A stretch of DNA of 38,985 nt from Alphaproteobacteria bacterium (GCA_003697125.1 RFGB01000037.1:1-38985), one strand, 5' to 3'. Counted from the first letter of the stretch, positions 1-12,978 are shown. The notes: generated by a model not told the origin, from the sequence alone. Made by a program: numbers and translations.

Positions 1-1
1 C

Positions 2-1084
<1,083 letters not shown>

Positions 1085-1095
1085 TCCGGGTGCCG

Positions 1096-1118
1096 CGGCG
1101 GGGCGAGTCGCCCCGCCG
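1096..1118. terminator. GC-rich perfect hairpin after mdh, no U-tract
   Basis: CGGCGGGGCGA-G-TCGCCCCGCCG, 11-bp arms, 12 nt after the mdh stop. Confidence 0.5.
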
Positions 1119-1125
1119 GAGGTCC

Positions 1126-1154
1126 GTGATCACATAGGATTTTCCTGTGATCAC
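1126..1154. promoter_or_regulatory. Paired inverted repeat upstream of sucC, candidate operator or hairpin
   Basis: GTGATCACA-TAGGATTTTCC-TGTGATCAC; each arm is itself near-palindromic (TGTGATCACA). Confidence 0.45.
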
Positions 1155-1282
1155 AAACTGTGGGATAGCTGCCGCATTCGGGAAGTTTTCATCTCTGGCC
1201 GATTGTATTCCCGCGGCCCGGTGCTAAGCACGGTGCCGCCCGGTGGCATGGCAACCGGAACGGACAGGGGCGGAGCCTCAGC

Positions 1283-2512
<1,230 letters not shown>

Positions 2513-2517
2513 GCCAC

Positions 2518-2880
2518 ATGCTGCGCCTGATCGCCGCCGCCCTGATCGCCGCCGCGCCTGCCGCGGCGCAGGAGGGGTGCCCCTGGGGCGGCGCGGTGCG
2601 CAGGGCCAACCAGCTGCATGTCGACATCTTCGTGAAGCGGTTCGACGATCCGGTGCTGTTCGCGCGCATCGACGGCCACCCGGCCTGCGACGTCACGGTC
2701 GAGGCGGTCCGCCAGGCCGCCCGCCGGCCGGACTGCGCGCTCTATGCCGACCGGCCCGATGCGCTGGGGATCGAGATGGCGCTGCACTGCCTTCTGTCCG
2801 AGACCGGCGACCGGCCCGAGGCCGGCACCACCGTCTGGATCAGTTCGGCCGCCACCGCGGCGCTTCTGGGCGGAAACTAG
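2518..2880 (+). CDS. Small predicted secreted protein of unknown function between sucC and sucD
   Basis: 120 aa [25 protein letters not shown]..., signal-peptide-like N-terminus with AAAQ cleavage region; starts 5 nt after the sucC stop; contained in frame in the 1876..2880 ORF. Confidence 0.75.
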   Translation: MLRLIAAALIAAAPAAAQEGCPWGGAVRRANQLHVDIFVKRFDDPVLFARIDGHPACDVTVEAVRQAARRPDCALYADRPDALGIEMALHCLLSETGDRPEAGTTVWISSAATAALLGGN

Positions 2881-2930
2881 GCGGGCGGCAATCAGGCGCG
2901 CGACAGCGCGCGGAACGAGAGGACGAGAGG

Positions 2931-3818
2931 ATGGCCGTTCTGGTCGACGAGAACACCAAGGTGATCTGCCAGGGCCTGACCGGTGCCCAGGGCACCTTCC
3001 ATACCGAGCAGGCGATCGCCTACGGCACCAAGATGGTCGGCGGCGTCACCCCGGGCAAGGGCGGCACCGCCCATGTCGGACTGCCGGTCTTCGACACCGT
3101 GGCCGAGGCCCGCGCCGCCACCGGCGCCACCGCGACCGCGATCTATGTTCCCCCGCCCTTCGCGGCCGACGCGATCCTGGAGGCGATCGATGCCGGCATG
3201 GAACTGATCGTGTGCATCACCGAGGGCATCCCGGTGCTGGACATGATGCGGGTCAAGCGCGCGCTGCAGGGCACCCGCTCGATCCTGATCGGGCCGAACT
3301 GCCCCGGCGTGATCACGCCGGACGCCTGCAAGATCGGCATCATGCCCGGGCACATCCATCGCCGCGGCTCGGTCGGCGTGGTCTCGCGCTCGGGCACGCT
3401 GACCTATGAGGCGGTCGCCCAGACCACGGCGGCGGGCCTGGGCCAGTCGACCTGCGTCGGCATCGGCGGCGACCCGATCAAGGGCACCGAACATGTCGAC
3501 GTGCTGGAATGGTTCCTGGCCGATGACGAGACGCAGGCGATCATCATGATCGGCGAGATCGGCGGCACCGCCGAGGAGGAGGCCGCGCAGTTCCTGAAGG
3601 ACGAGGCGCGGCGCGGCCGCCGCAAGCCGGTCGCGGGCTTCATCGCCGGGCGCACCGCCCCCCCGGGCCGGCGCATGGGCCATGCCGGGGCGATCATCTC
3701 GGGTGGCAAGGGCGGCGCCGAGGACAAGATCGAGGCGATGCGCTCGGCCGGCATCGTGGTCGCCGACAGCCCCGCGGCGCTGGGCGAGGCGGTGCTGAAG
3801 GCGATCGAGGCGTTCTGA
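2931..3818 (+). CDS. sucD: Succinyl-CoA synthetase alpha subunit
   Basis: [65 protein letters not shown] active-site His motif. Start at 2931 (internal to ORF 2577..3818), preceded by GGACGAGAGG. Confidence 0.97.
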   Translation: MAVLVDENTKVICQGLTGAQGTFHTEQAIAYGTKMVGGVTPGKGGTAHVGLPVFDTVAEARAATGATATAIYVPPPFAADAILEAIDAGMELIVCITEGIPVLDMMRVKRALQGTRSILIGPNCPGVITPDACKIGIMPGHIHRRGSVGVVSRSGTLTYEAVAQTTAAGLGQSTCVGIGGDPIKGTEHVDVLEWFLADDETQAIIMIGEIGGTAEEEAAQFLKDEARRGRRKPVAGFIAGRTAPPGRRMGHAGAIISGGKGGAEDKIEAMRSAGIVVADSPAALGEAVLKAIEAF

Positions 3819-3885
3819 GGCCCGTCGCGGGCCTCGCCAGACCCGGCCCGCACGGGGCCGAAAGAGGGAGCGGGCCACCGGCCCG
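3818..3885. repeat. Three consecutive short hairpins in the sucD-sucA gap
   Basis: AGGCCCG-TCG-CGGGCCT (3818-3834), CGGCCC-GCACG-GGGCCG (3844-3860), CGGGCC-ACC-GGCCCG (3871-3885). Confidence 0.5.
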
Positions 3886-3887
3886 GC

Positions 3888-6839
3888 ATGGGCATGACCC
3901 AGCAGTCGCGCAACACGCAGTTCCACGCATCCTCCTTCCTGCAGGGGCACAACGCCCACTATGTCGAACAGCTCTATGCCCGCTATGCCGCCGATCCGCT
4001 GTCGGTGGACGAGAGCTGGCAGGAATTCTTCGCCGCGCTGGGCGACGACGCCGCGACGGTGCGCAGCGAGGCGTCCGGCCCGTCCTGGGCCCGGCGCGAC
4101 TGGCCGCCCACCCCGCGCGACGACCTGACCGCGGCGCTGGACGGCGACTGGGGCGAGGCTGTCGCCAGGGTCGAGAGCCGGGTGCGCGAGAAGGCCGCCC
4201 AGGGCGGGGTCAGCCCGACCGAGACACAGGTCCGCCAGGCGACGCTGGATTCGATCCGGGCGCTGATGCTGATCCGCGCCTATCGCATCCGCGGCCATCT
4301 GGTCGCCGATCTCGATCCGCTGGGCCTGCGCGAGAAGACCCCCCACCCCGAGCTGGACCCGGCCAGCTACGGCTTCACCGAGGCCGACATGGACCGGCCG
4401 ATCTTCATCGACAACGTGCTGGGCCTGCAGACCGCGACGCTGCGCGAGATCCTGGCGCTGGTCAAGCGCACCTATTGCGGCACCTTCGCGCTGCAGTTCA
4501 TGCACATTTCCGACCCCGAACAGGTCGCCTGGCTGAAGGAACGCATCGAGGGTTACGGCAAGGAGATCCAGTTCACCAAGCGCGGCCGCCGGGCCATCCT
4601 GAACAAGCTGGTCGAGGCCGAGGGTTTCGAGAAGTTCTGCCACGTCAAGTTCACCGGCACCAAGCGCTTCGGCCTCGACGGCGGCGAGGCGCTGATCCCG
4701 GCCATGGAACAGATCATCAAGCGCGGCGGCGCGCTGGGGGTGAAGGAAATCGTCATCGGCATGCCCCATCGCGGCCGGCTGAACGTGCTGGCCAATGTGA
4801 TGGGCAAGCCCTATCGCGCCATCTTCAACGAGTTCCAGGGCGGCAGCTTCAAGCCCGACGACGTGGACGGCTCGGGCGACGTGAAGTATCACCTCGGCGC
4901 CTCCTCGGACCGCGAATTCGACGGCAATGTCGTCCACCTGTCGCTGACCGCGAATCCCTCGCATCTGGAGGCGGTCAACCCGGTCGTGCTGGGCAAGGCG
5001 CGCGCCAAGCAGGAACAGCTGGGCGACACCGAGCGCAAGGCGGTCCTGCCGGTGCTGCTGCATGGCGATGCCGCCTTCGCCGGGCAGGGCGTCGTGGCCG
5101 AATGCTTCGGCCTGTCGGGCCTGCGCGGCCACCGCACCGGCGGCACCATCCATATCGTGGTGAACAACCAGATCGGCTTCACCACCGCACCACACAACTC
5201 GCGCTCCTCGCCCTATCCCACCGACATCGCGCTGATGGTCGAGGCGCCGATCTTCCACGTCAATGGCGACGATCCCGAGGCGGTGGTCCACGCCGCCAAG
5301 GTCGCCACCGAGTTCCGCCAGAAGTTCGGCAAGGATGTCGTCATCGACATGTTCTGCTATCGCCGCTTCGGCCACAACGAGGGTGACGAGCCCATGTTCA
5401 CCCAGCCGCTGATGTACAAGGCCATCAAGCGGCACAAGACGACGCTGCAGCTCTATACCGAACGTCTGGTCGAGGACGGGCTGATCCCCGCCGGCGAGAT
5501 CGAGGACATGAAGGCCGCCTTCCAGGCCCGGCTGAACGAGGAGTTCGAGGCCGCCAAGGATTACCGCCCCAACAAGGCCGACTGGCTGGACGGCCGCTGG
5601 GCTGGGCTTGGGCGCGAGGATGGCGAGTATCAGCGCGGCGAGACGGCGGTCCCCGAGGAGCGGCTGCGCCGCATCGGGCTGGCCCTGTCGACCATCCCCG
5701 ACGGGATCAAGGCCCACAAGACCGTTGCGCGCCTGATGGAGACGCGGCGGCAGATGATCGAGACCGGCCAGGGGATCGACTGGGCGATGGCCGAGGCGCT
5801 GGCCTTCGGATCGCTTCTGACCGAGGGCTTCCCGGTGCGCCTGTCGGGCCAGGATTCCACCCGCGGCACCTTCAGCCAGCGCCACGCGGCGATCATCGAC
5901 CAGGACACCGAGGAACGCTACTTCCCCCTCAACAATCTCGGGATGGATCAGGCGCAGTTCTTCGTCGTCGATTCCATGCTGTCGGAATATGCCGTGCTGG
6001 GCTTCGAATACGGCTATTCCCTGGCCGAGCCGAGGGCGCTGGTGCTGTGGGAGGCGCAGTTCGGCGATTTCGCCAATGGCGCCCAGATCATGATCGACCA
6101 GTTCATCAGCTCGGGCGAATCCAAGTGGCTGCGCATGTCCGGGCTGGTGATGCTCCTGCCCCATGGCTATGAGGGTCAGGGGCCCGAACATTCCTCGGCC
6201 AGGCTGGAACGCTATCTGCAACTGTGCGCCGAGGACAACCTGATCGTCGCCAACTGCACCACGCCCGCGAACTATTTCCACATCCTGCGCCGGCAGATGC
6301 ACCGCAACTTCCGCAAGCCGCTGGTGCTGATGACGCCCAAGTCGCTGCTGCGCCACAAGCTGTGCGTGTCGAGGCTGGCCGAGATGGCCGAGGGGTCGTC
6401 CTTCCACCGCGTGCTGTGGGACGATGCCGAGCTTGGCAATTCGGCGCTGAAGCTGCGCCCGGACGAGGAGATCCGCCGCGTGGTCATCTGCTCGGGCAAG
6501 GTCTATTACGACCTGCTCGAGAAGCGCGACGAGATGGGCGCCGACAACATCTATCTGCTGCGCCTGGAACAGTTCTACCCCTTCCCGGCCCTGTCGATGA
6601 CCAGGGAGCTCGCCCGCTTCAAGCAGGCCGAGATCGTCTGGTGCCAGGAGGAGCCGAAGAACCAGGGTGGCTGGACCTTCGTCGAGCCGAACATCGAATG
6701 GGTGCTGGGCCGCATCGGCGCGTCCTGCGCCCGCCCGCGCTATGTCGGCAGGCGCGCCGCCGCATCGCCGGCGACCGGCTTCGCCAGCAAGCACAAGGCC
6801 GAGCAGGAGGCGCTGGTCTCCGAGGCGCTGACGCTCTGA
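3888..6839 (+). CDS. sucA: 2-oxoglutarate dehydrogenase E1 component
   Basis: 983 aa; SSFLQGHNAHYVEQLYARYAADPLSVDESW; GMPHRGRLNVLANVMGKP; HGDAAFAGQGVVAE; EAQFGDFANGAQIMIDQFISSGESKW. Confidence 0.97.
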   Translation: MGMTQQSRNTQFHASSFLQGHNAHYVEQLYARYAADPLSVDESWQEFFAALGDDAATVRSEASGPSWARRDWPPTPRDDLTAALDGDWGEAVARVESRVREKAAQGGVSPTETQVRQATLDSIRALMLIRAYRIRGHLVADLDPLGLREKTPHPELDPASYGFTEADMDRPIFIDNVLGLQTATLREILALVKRTYCGTFALQFMHISDPEQVAWLKERIEGYGKEIQFTKRGRRAILNKLVEAEGFEKFCHVKFTGTKRFGLDGGEALIPAMEQIIKRGGALGVKEIVIGMPHRGRLNVLANVMGKPYRAIFNEFQGGSFKPDDVDGSGDVKYHLGASSDREFDGNVVHLSLTANPSHLEAVNPVVLGKARAKQEQLGDTERKAVLPVLLHGDAAFAGQGVVAECFGLSGLRGHRTGGTIHIVVNNQIGFTTAPHNSRSSPYPTDIALMVEAPIFHVNGDDPEAVVHAAKVATEFRQKFGKDVVIDMFCYRRFGHNEGDEPMFTQPLMYKAIKRHKTTLQLYTERLVEDGLIPAGEIEDMKAAFQARLNEEFEAAKDYRPNKADWLDGRWAGLGREDGEYQRGETAVPEERLRRIGLALSTIPDGIKAHKTVARLMETRRQMIETGQGIDWAMAEALAFGSLLTEGFPVRLSGQDSTRGTFSQRHAAIIDQDTEERYFPLNNLGMDQAQFFVVDSMLSEYAVLGFEYGYSLAEPRALVLWEAQFGDFANGAQIMIDQFISSGESKWLRMSGLVMLLPHGYEGQGPEHSSARLERYLQLCAEDNLIVANCTTPANYFHILRRQMHRNFRKPLVLMTPKSLLRHKLCVSRLAEMAEGSSFHRVLWDDAELGNSALKLRPDEEIRRVVICSGKVYYDLLEKRDEMGADNIYLLRLEQFYPFPALSMTRELARFKQAEIVWCQEEPKNQGGWTFVEPNIEWVLGRIGASCARPRYVGRRAAASPATGFASKHKAEQEALVSEALTL

Positions 6840-6851
6840 GAGGATGAGACA

Positions 6852-8441
6852 ATGAGCATCGAGGTTACCGTCCCGACCCTGGGCGAAAGCGTCACCGAGG
6901 CGACCGTCGCCACCTGGTTCAAGAAGCCCGGTGACCCGGTGGCCGTCGACGAGATGCTGTGCGAGCTGGAGACCGACAAGGTCACCGTCGAGGTGCCCAG
7001 CCCCGCCGCCGGAAAGCTGGCCGAGATCCTGGTGCCCGAGGGCGGCACGGTCGGCGTCGGCGCCGTGCTCGCCACCATCGAGACGGGGGCGGGCGCGAAG
7101 AAGGCCCCCGCGGCGCCGGCCGAGGCCGAGCCGGACGCCCCGGCAGGGAAGGCCCCGGCCCCGCGCGCCGAGGCCGGGGCGGCCGCATCGGGCGCCGCCG
7201 GGGATGGCGAGGCCGGGGGCACCGTCGAGGTGCCGGTGCCCGCGCTCGGCGAGAGCGTGACCGAGGCCACCGTCGCCAGCTGGTTCAAGAAGCCCGGCGA
7301 CGCGGTTGCCGCCGACGAGATCCTGTGCGAGCTGGAGACCGACAAGGTCACCGTCGAGGCGCGCAGCCCCGCCGCCGGCACGCTGGCCGAGATCCTGGTG
7401 CCCGAGGGCGGCACCGTCCAGGCGGGCGGCCGCCTGGCGCTGATCCGCACCGGCGCCGCAGCCGCCAAGGACGCCCCCGCCGCGGCCGCGGACGCCCCCG
7501 ACGGCGAGGGTGGCGCGGAGGCGGCCCCGGCCCGGGGCCAGCCGCGGCGCGATGTCGAGCACGCCCCCTCGGCGCGGGTGCTGATGGCCGAGAAGGGCCT
7601 GTCGCCCGACCAGGTGCAGGGAACCGGACGCGACGGGCGCATCATGAAGGAGGACGTGCTGAAGGCCGCCGCCCAGCCACCTTCCCAGCCCGAGGCACAG
7701 CCCGCCCGGACCCCGCGCGCCCCGGTTCCGGCCGAGGATGCGGCGCGCGAGGAGCGGGTGCGGATGACCCGGCTGCGCCAGACCATCGCCCGCCGGCTGA
7801 AGGACGCGCAGAACACCGCCGCGATCCTGACCACCTACAACGAGGCGGACATGTCCGCCATCATCGCGCTGCGCAACGAATACAAGGACATCTTCGAGAA
7901 GAAGCACGGCGTGAAGCTGGGCTTCATGTCCTTCTTCGTGAAGGCCTGCTGCCATGCGCTGAAGGAGGTTCCCGAGGTCAACGCCGAGATCGACGGCGAG
8001 GACATCGTCTACAAGAACTACTACCACATCGGCGTGGCGGTGGGCACGCCGCAGGGGCTGGTGGTGCCGGTGGTCCGCGACGCCGACCAGCTGTCCTTCG
8101 CCGCGATCGAGAAGCGCATCAGCGAGCTGGGCGCGCGCGGGCGCGACGGCAAGCTGACCCTGGCCGAGATGCAGGGCGGCACCTTCACCATCTCCAATGG
8201 CGGGGTCTACGGCTCGCTCATGTCCTCGCCGATCCTCAATCCGCCCCAGTCGGGCATCCTCGGCATGCACAAGATCCAGGAACGCCCGGTGGTGGTCGGC
8301 GGGCAGATCGTCATCCGCCCGATGATGTATCTCGCGCTCAGCTATGACCATCGCATCGTCGACGGCAAGGGCGCGGTCACCTTCCTCGTCCGCGTGAAGG
8401 AGTCGCTGGAGGATCCCCGGCGGCTGCTGATGGACCTCTAG
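6852..8441 (+). CDS. sucB: 2-oxoglutarate dehydrogenase E2 (dihydrolipoyl succinyltransferase) with two tandem lipoyl domains
   Basis: Two copies of [19 protein letters not shown]...[11 protein letters not shown]3-binding region [21 protein letters not shown]-terminal catalytic [18 protein letters not shown]. Confidence 0.96.
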   Translation: MSIEVTVPTLGESVTEATVATWFKKPGDPVAVDEMLCELETDKVTVEVPSPAAGKLAEILVPEGGTVGVGAVLATIETGAGAKKAPAAPAEAEPDAPAGKAPAPRAEAGAAASGAAGDGEAGGTVEVPVPALGESVTEATVASWFKKPGDAVAADEILCELETDKVTVEARSPAAGTLAEILVPEGGTVQAGGRLALIRTGAAAAKDAPAAAADAPDGEGGAEAAPARGQPRRDVEHAPSARVLMAEKGLSPDQVQGTGRDGRIMKEDVLKAAAQPPSQPEAQPARTPRAPVPAEDAAREERVRMTRLRQTIARRLKDAQNTAAILTTYNEADMSAIIALRNEYKDIFEKKHGVKLGFMSFFVKACCHALKEVPEVNAEIDGEDIVYKNYYHIGVAVGTPQGLVVPVVRDADQLSFAAIEKRISELGARGRDGKLTLAEMQGGTFTISNGGVYGSLMSSPILNPPQSGILGMHKIQERPVVVGGQIVIRPMMYLALSYDHRIVDGKGAVTFLVRVKESLEDPRRLLMDL

Positions 8442-8476
8442 GCGCGACCCGCCACGACCGGCTGAAAGGACAAGCT

Positions 8477-9859
8477 ATGGCTGACTTCGACGTGATCGTG
8501 ATCGGCGGCGGGCCGGGCGGCTATGTCTGCGCCATCCGCGCCGCGCAGCTGGGGCTGAAGGTGGCCTGCGTCGAAGGGCGCGGCAGCCTCGGCGGCACCT
8601 GCCTGAATGTCGGGTGCATCCCGTCGAAGGCGCTGCTGCATGCCACCGAACGGCTGCACGAGGCCCAGACCAGCTTCGCCACCCTGGGCATCGCCGGTTC
8701 GGTCAAGCCCGACTGGGCGCAGATGCAGCGCCACAAGGCGGCCACCGTCGAGGCCAATACCCGCGGGATCGAGTTCCTGTTCCGCAAGAACAAGGTGACC
8801 TGGATCAAGGGCTGGGCCGAGCTTGCCGGAGAGGGGCGGGTGCGGGTGGGAGAGGACACCCACACCGGCCGGCACATCGTCATCGCCACCGGCTCGGAGC
8901 CCGCGCCGCTGAAGGGTGTCGAGGTCGACGAGGAGCGCGTGGTCACCTCCACCGGCGCGCTGGCGCTGAAGAAGCCGCCCCGCCGCCTCGCGGTGATCGG
9001 CGCGGGCGTGATCGGGCTCGAGCTTGGCTCGGTCTTCAACCGCCTCGGCACCGAGGTGACGGTGCTCGAATATCTCGATCACGTCACCCCCGGCATGGAT
9101 GGCGAGGTGCAGAAGGCCTTCCGCCGCCTGCTGGAGAAGCAGGGGCTCAAATTCGTCCTGGGCGCGGCGGTGCAGGGGGTCGAGACGCAGAAGACCAAGC
9201 TGAAGCTGCACTGGACCAGCCGCAGCGACGGCGGGGAACATGCACTCGAGGCCGATGTGGTGCTGGTCGCCACCGGCAGGCGCCCCTATCTCGCCGGGCT
9301 GGGGGCCGAGAAGCTGGGCCTTGCCCTGACCGAGCGCGGCTTCATCCGCACCGATCACGGCCGCACCAGCATCGACGGCATCTGGGCGATCGGCGACGTG
9401 ACCGAAGGCCCGATGCTGGCCCACAAGGCCGAGGACGAGGGCATGGCGGTGGCCGAACGGATCGCCGGGCGCGCGGGCCATGTCAACTACGGCGTGATCC
9501 CCAGCGTGATCTACACCGCGCCCGAGGTCGCCGCGGTCGGCCAGACCGAGGAGGCGCTGCGCGAGGCGGGCCGCGCCTACAAGGTCGGCCGGTTCCAGTT
9601 CATGGCCAATGGCCGCGCCAAGGCCAACCTGGTCGCCGACGGCTTCGTGAAGATCCTGGCCGATGCCGAGACCGACCGCATCCTGGGCGCGCATGTCATC
9701 GGCCCGGCGGCGGGCGAGCTGATCCACGAGATCTGCGTCGCCATGGAGTTCGGCGCCGCGGCCGAGGATCTTGCCCGCACCTGCCACGCCCACCCCACCT
9801 ATTCCGAGGCGGTGCGGGAGGCGGCGCTGGCCTGCGGCGACGGCCCGATCCATTCCTGA
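8477..9859 (+). CDS. lpd: Dihydrolipoyl dehydrogenase (E3)
   Basis: [46 protein letters not shown] redox-active disulfide, C-terminal [15 protein letters not shown]. Confidence 0.97.
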   Translation: MADFDVIVIGGGPGGYVCAIRAAQLGLKVACVEGRGSLGGTCLNVGCIPSKALLHATERLHEAQTSFATLGIAGSVKPDWAQMQRHKAATVEANTRGIEFLFRKNKVTWIKGWAELAGEGRVRVGEDTHTGRHIVIATGSEPAPLKGVEVDEERVVTSTGALALKKPPRRLAVIGAGVIGLELGSVFNRLGTEVTVLEYLDHVTPGMDGEVQKAFRRLLEKQGLKFVLGAAVQGVETQKTKLKLHWTSRSDGGEHALEADVVLVATGRRPYLAGLGAEKLGLALTERGFIRTDHGRTSIDGIWAIGDVTEGPMLAHKAEDEGMAVAERIAGRAGHVNYGVIPSVIYTAPEVAAVGQTEEALREAGRAYKVGRFQFMANGRAKANLVADGFVKILADAETDRILGAHVIGPAAGELIHEICVAMEFGAAAEDLARTCHAHPTYSEAVREAALACGDGPIHS

Positions 9860-9867
9860 GCCGGGCC

Positions 9868-11370
9868 TTGGGCGGGGCCAATTTCGCGCGCGAGGTGATC
9901 GACCGCGGCAGCGGCACCGCCCTGCTGCATGTTCCGCGCGACGGCCCCCCCGTCGCCATCGGCCATGACTGGCTGGCCGAACGCTCATCGGCCATCGCCG
10001 GCGGGCTGGCCGCGCTGGGCCTCGCCCCGGGCGACCGGGTGCTGGTGGCGATGGAACGCCACCCCGACTGGTTCGCGGTGATCTTCGGCTGCATGAAGGC
10101 CGGGCTGGTCGCCATGCCGGGAACCGTGCTGCTGACCGCCGACGACATCGCCTTCCGCCTCGCCGCGGCCGGGGCGCGGGCCGCGATCGTGGCGCCGCAG
10201 CTCTGCCCGAGGGTGCCCGAGCTTGCGGTGCGCATCGTGGCGGGCCCGGCCCGGCCGGGCTGGGTGGCGCTGGATAGCCTGAACGGCCCCGATCCCGGCA
10301 TCGCCACCGCGCCCGGCGACACGGCGCTGATCTACTTCACCTCGGGCACCACGGCGCGGCCCAAGATGGTGCCGCGCGACCATGCCTATGCCTTCGCCCA
10401 CGCCCACACCGCCCGGCACTGGATGGGCTGCGGCCCGGGCGACCTGCACTGGACGCTGACCGACACCGGCTGGGCCAAGGCGGCATGGGGCATGCTGTTC
10501 GCGCCGCTCCTGGCCGTAGCGACGGTGGTGGTGCACGAACCCGCCCACCCCTTCGATCCCGCCGCCCATCTGGAACTGCTGGCGCGGCTCGGGGTCACCG
10601 TGTTCTGCGCCCCGCCCACCGTCTACCGGATGTTCGCGCAGCTGCCGATCCCGCCCCTGCCCCGGCTCAGGCGCGCGCTGGGTTCGGGCGAGCCGCTGAA
10701 CCCCGAGGCCAATCGCGCCTGGACCGATGCCACCGGCATCCCCATCGCCGACGGCTACGGCCAGACCGAGGCGATCTGCCTGATCGGCAATCCCCCCGAC
10801 CACCCGCCGCGGATCGGGTCGATGGGCCTGCCGCTGCCCTGCTTCGACATCGACGTGGTCGATGCCGGGGGCCGGCGCCTGCCCGCCGGCGAGACCGGGC
10901 ATGTCGCGGTGCGGCTGACCGATCCCTGGCCGCCCGGCCTGTTCCGGGGCTATCTGACCCCCGAGGGCCCCGACCGGCGCGCCTTCCGCAATGGCTGGTA
11001 TTACACCGGCGACATGGCGCGTCGCGATGCCGACGGCTATTTCTGGTTCGTCGGGCGCGCCGACGACGTGATCCTCTCGGCGGGCTACCGGATCAGCCCC
11101 TTCGAGGTCGAGAGCATCCTTCTGGAACATCCCGCCGTGGTCGAGAGCGCGGTGGTGGCCGCGCCCGACCCGGTGCGGGGGCAGATCGTCGCCGCCCATG
11201 TCGTGCTGGCCCCGGGTCATGCCGCCGACGACGCGATGGCCGAGGCGCTGCGCGCCCATTGCCGCGCCCGCAGCCAGCCCTGGGCCTGCCCGCGCCGGAT
11301 CATCTTCGCCCCCTCGCTGCCCAAGACCGTCTCGGGAAAGATCCGCCGCGCCGCGCTGCGGGCGGGCTGA
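9868..11370 (+). CDS. AMP-forming acyl-CoA synthetase, medium-chain/ACSM-like
   Basis: In-frame part of ORF 8614..11370 after the lpd stop; LIYFTSGTTARPKMVPRDH, YGQTEAI, GWYYTGDMARRDADGYFWFVGRADDVILSAGYRISPFEVE, PKTVSGKIRR. Start is TTG 9868 (GTG 9895 is an alternative). Confidence 0.88.
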   Translation: MGGANFAREVIDRGSGTALLHVPRDGPPVAIGHDWLAERSSAIAGGLAALGLAPGDRVLVAMERHPDWFAVIFGCMKAGLVAMPGTVLLTADDIAFRLAAAGARAAIVAPQLCPRVPELAVRIVAGPARPGWVALDSLNGPDPGIATAPGDTALIYFTSGTTARPKMVPRDHAYAFAHAHTARHWMGCGPGDLHWTLTDTGWAKAAWGMLFAPLLAVATVVVHEPAHPFDPAAHLELLARLGVTVFCAPPTVYRMFAQLPIPPLPRLRRALGSGEPLNPEANRAWTDATGIPIADGYGQTEAICLIGNPPDHPPRIGSMGLPLPCFDIDVVDAGGRRLPAGETGHVAVRLTDPWPPGLFRGYLTPEGPDRRAFRNGWYYTGDMARRDADGYFWFVGRADDVILSAGYRISPFEVESILLEHPAVVESAVVAAPDPVRGQIVAAHVVLAPGHAADDAMAEALRAHCRARSQPWACPRRIIFAPSLPKTVSGKIRRAALRAG

Positions 11371-11383
11371 GCGGCCTCAGCCC
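11364..11383. terminator. Symmetric hairpin embedding both convergent stop codons
   Basis: GGGCTGAG-CGGC-CTCAGCCC; the TGA of 9868..11370(+) and the TCA (TGA) of 11377..12978(-) lie in opposite arms. Confidence 0.6.
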
Positions 11384-12978
11384 CGGGTCTTCAGCGCGCG
11401 GAAATCATGCAGGCCGGGGCGCGACAGCGGATCCTCGCCCGGTGCGAAGATCGCGTGCTTCTGCACCTTCTGGGTTCCGGTCACCGGCAGTTCGGGCAGG
11501 AACAGCACATAGCCCGGCGCCTTGAAATGGGCGAGCCTCGCGAAGGCGTGGTCGAACACCGCCCGCGCCAGCGCCGCGTCGGGAACCGCATCCCCGGCGG
11601 GCACGATGCAGGCCAGCACCTCCTCCTGCCGCATCGGGTCGGGCACCGCCACCACCGCCACCTGCGCCACCGCGTCCAGCTCCTGCAGGCAGGCCTCGAC
11701 CTCGGCCGCGGCGATGTTCTCGCCGGACCGGCGGATGATGTTGCGCCGCCGGTCGACGAAGAAGATCATCCCGCTCTCGTCCATGGTCACCGTGTCGCCG
11801 GTGTGGAACCAGCCGCCGCGCCAGGCCTCGGCCGTCGCCTCGGGCCGGTTCAGATAGCCCGAGAAGAAGCCGTGGCGCGGCGTGGCGGCGGAATGGCGCA
11901 GCACCATCTCGCCCGGGGTCCCGGGGGGCAGGTCGCGGTCCTGCTCGTCCACCACGCGGACCTCCAGCCCCGGAAAGGGCCGGCCGATGGCGCGGGTGTC
12001 GGGCAGGGTCGGCTCATGCGCGGCGGCCAGGATGCGGCACATCTCGGTCATGCCCCAGATCTCCACCAGCTCCAGGCCGAAGCGGCGCTCGAACGGGCGG
12101 TGCAGGCTGGGATCGACCCCGGCGCTGACCGCGAGCCGCGCGCCATGGTCGCGGTCGCGCGGATCGGGCGGCGCGGCCATCAGGGCCGGGACCACGATGC
12201 CCAGCGTGTGCAGCACGCCCGCCCCGGTGTCGCGCACATCCTGCCACCACCGGCTGCGCGAGAAGCGCGGCGGCTGGATCTGGCACCCCCCCGACAGCAT
12301 CATGGCCATGAAGGAGACGGTGGCGGCGTTGATGTGGTAGAGCGGCAGCGGGTTCATCAGCCGCTCGCCGGGCCGGATGGTCATCAGCCCGCCCACCGAC
12401 AGATAGCGCGCGCCGATCATCAGCTCGTATTCATGGCTGAGGATGCAGCCCTTCGGCCGGCCGGTGGTGCCCGAGGTGTAGAGAAGGCAGGATTCGCTTT
12501 GCGGGGTCAGCGCGGCGCGCGGGGCCTCGGGCGCGGGGGGCAGCGCATCGGCAAGGCCGTCGAGCAGCACCACCGGCAGCGCGCGCCCGGCCTCGGCAAG
12601 GCCCGCGCGCAGGTGATCGACATGCGCGGCATCGGTCACCGCCAGCACCGCGGCGCTGTCGGTCAGCTGGAAGGCCAGCTCGGCCGGGCGCAGGTCGGGG
12701 TTGATCGGCACCACCGACAGACCCACCGCGTTCAGCGCCAGCTTCAGGACCAGATGTTCCGGGCGGTTGCCCAGCGAGACCGCCACCCGCTGGCCCGGGG
12801 CATAGCCCGCCGCGGTCAGCGCCAGCGACCACTGCGTGACCGCCTCGGCGGCCCGGGCATAGGTGATCCGGCGCATCTCGCCCTCGCGCGGGGGGGTGAG
12901 CAGGAAGTCGGCCGGGCCGAAGCGCAGCGCGGCTTCCATGAAGGCCTCGCCGATGGTGCGCCCCGCGATCGGGATCAT
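11377..12978 (-). CDS. AMP-forming acyl-CoA synthetase/ligase
   Basis: 533 aa [109 protein letters not shown]. Confidence 0.9.
   Translation of the reverse strand: MIPIAGRTIGEAFMEAALRFGPADFLLTPPREGEMRRITYARAAEAVTQWSLALTAAGYAPGQRVAVSLGNRPEHLVLKLALNAVGLSVVPINPDLRPAELAFQLTDSAAVLAVTDAAHVDHLRAGLAEAGRALPVVLLDGLADALPPAPEAPRAALTPQSESCLLYTSGTTGRPKGCILSHEYELMIGARYLSVGGLMTIRPGERLMNPLPLYHINAATVSFMAMMLSGGCQIQPPRFSRSRWWQDVRDTGAGVLHTLGIVVPALMAAPPDPRDRDHGARLAVSAGVDPSLHRPFERRFGLELVEIWGMTEMCRILAAAHEPTLPDTRAIGRPFPGLEVRVVDEQDRDLPPGTPGEMVLRHSAATPRHGFFSGYLNRPEATAEAWRGGWFHTGDTVTMDESGMIFFVDRRRNIIRRSGENIAAAEVEACLQELDAVAQVAVVAVPDPMRQEEVLACIVPAGDAVPDAALARAVFDHAFARLAHFKAPGYVLFLPELPVTGTQKVQKHAIFAPGEDPLSRPGLHDFRALKTRG

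Noticed and set aside
7080-7230. Ala/Pro-rich repeat in sucB as a mobile or repetitive element
   Set aside because: Normal flexible linker between lipoyl domains of E2 proteins.
2892-8351. 1819-aa minus-strand ORF
   Set aside because: Antisense shadow of sucD-sucA-sucB; translation is low-complexity (LGQG, HHQ, DLGGVD) and the opposite strand encodes complete conserved enzymes. A high-GC artefact.
8438-9988. 516-aa minus-strand ORF opposite lpd
   Set aside because: Antisense of a clear dihydrolipoyl dehydrogenase; no motifs.
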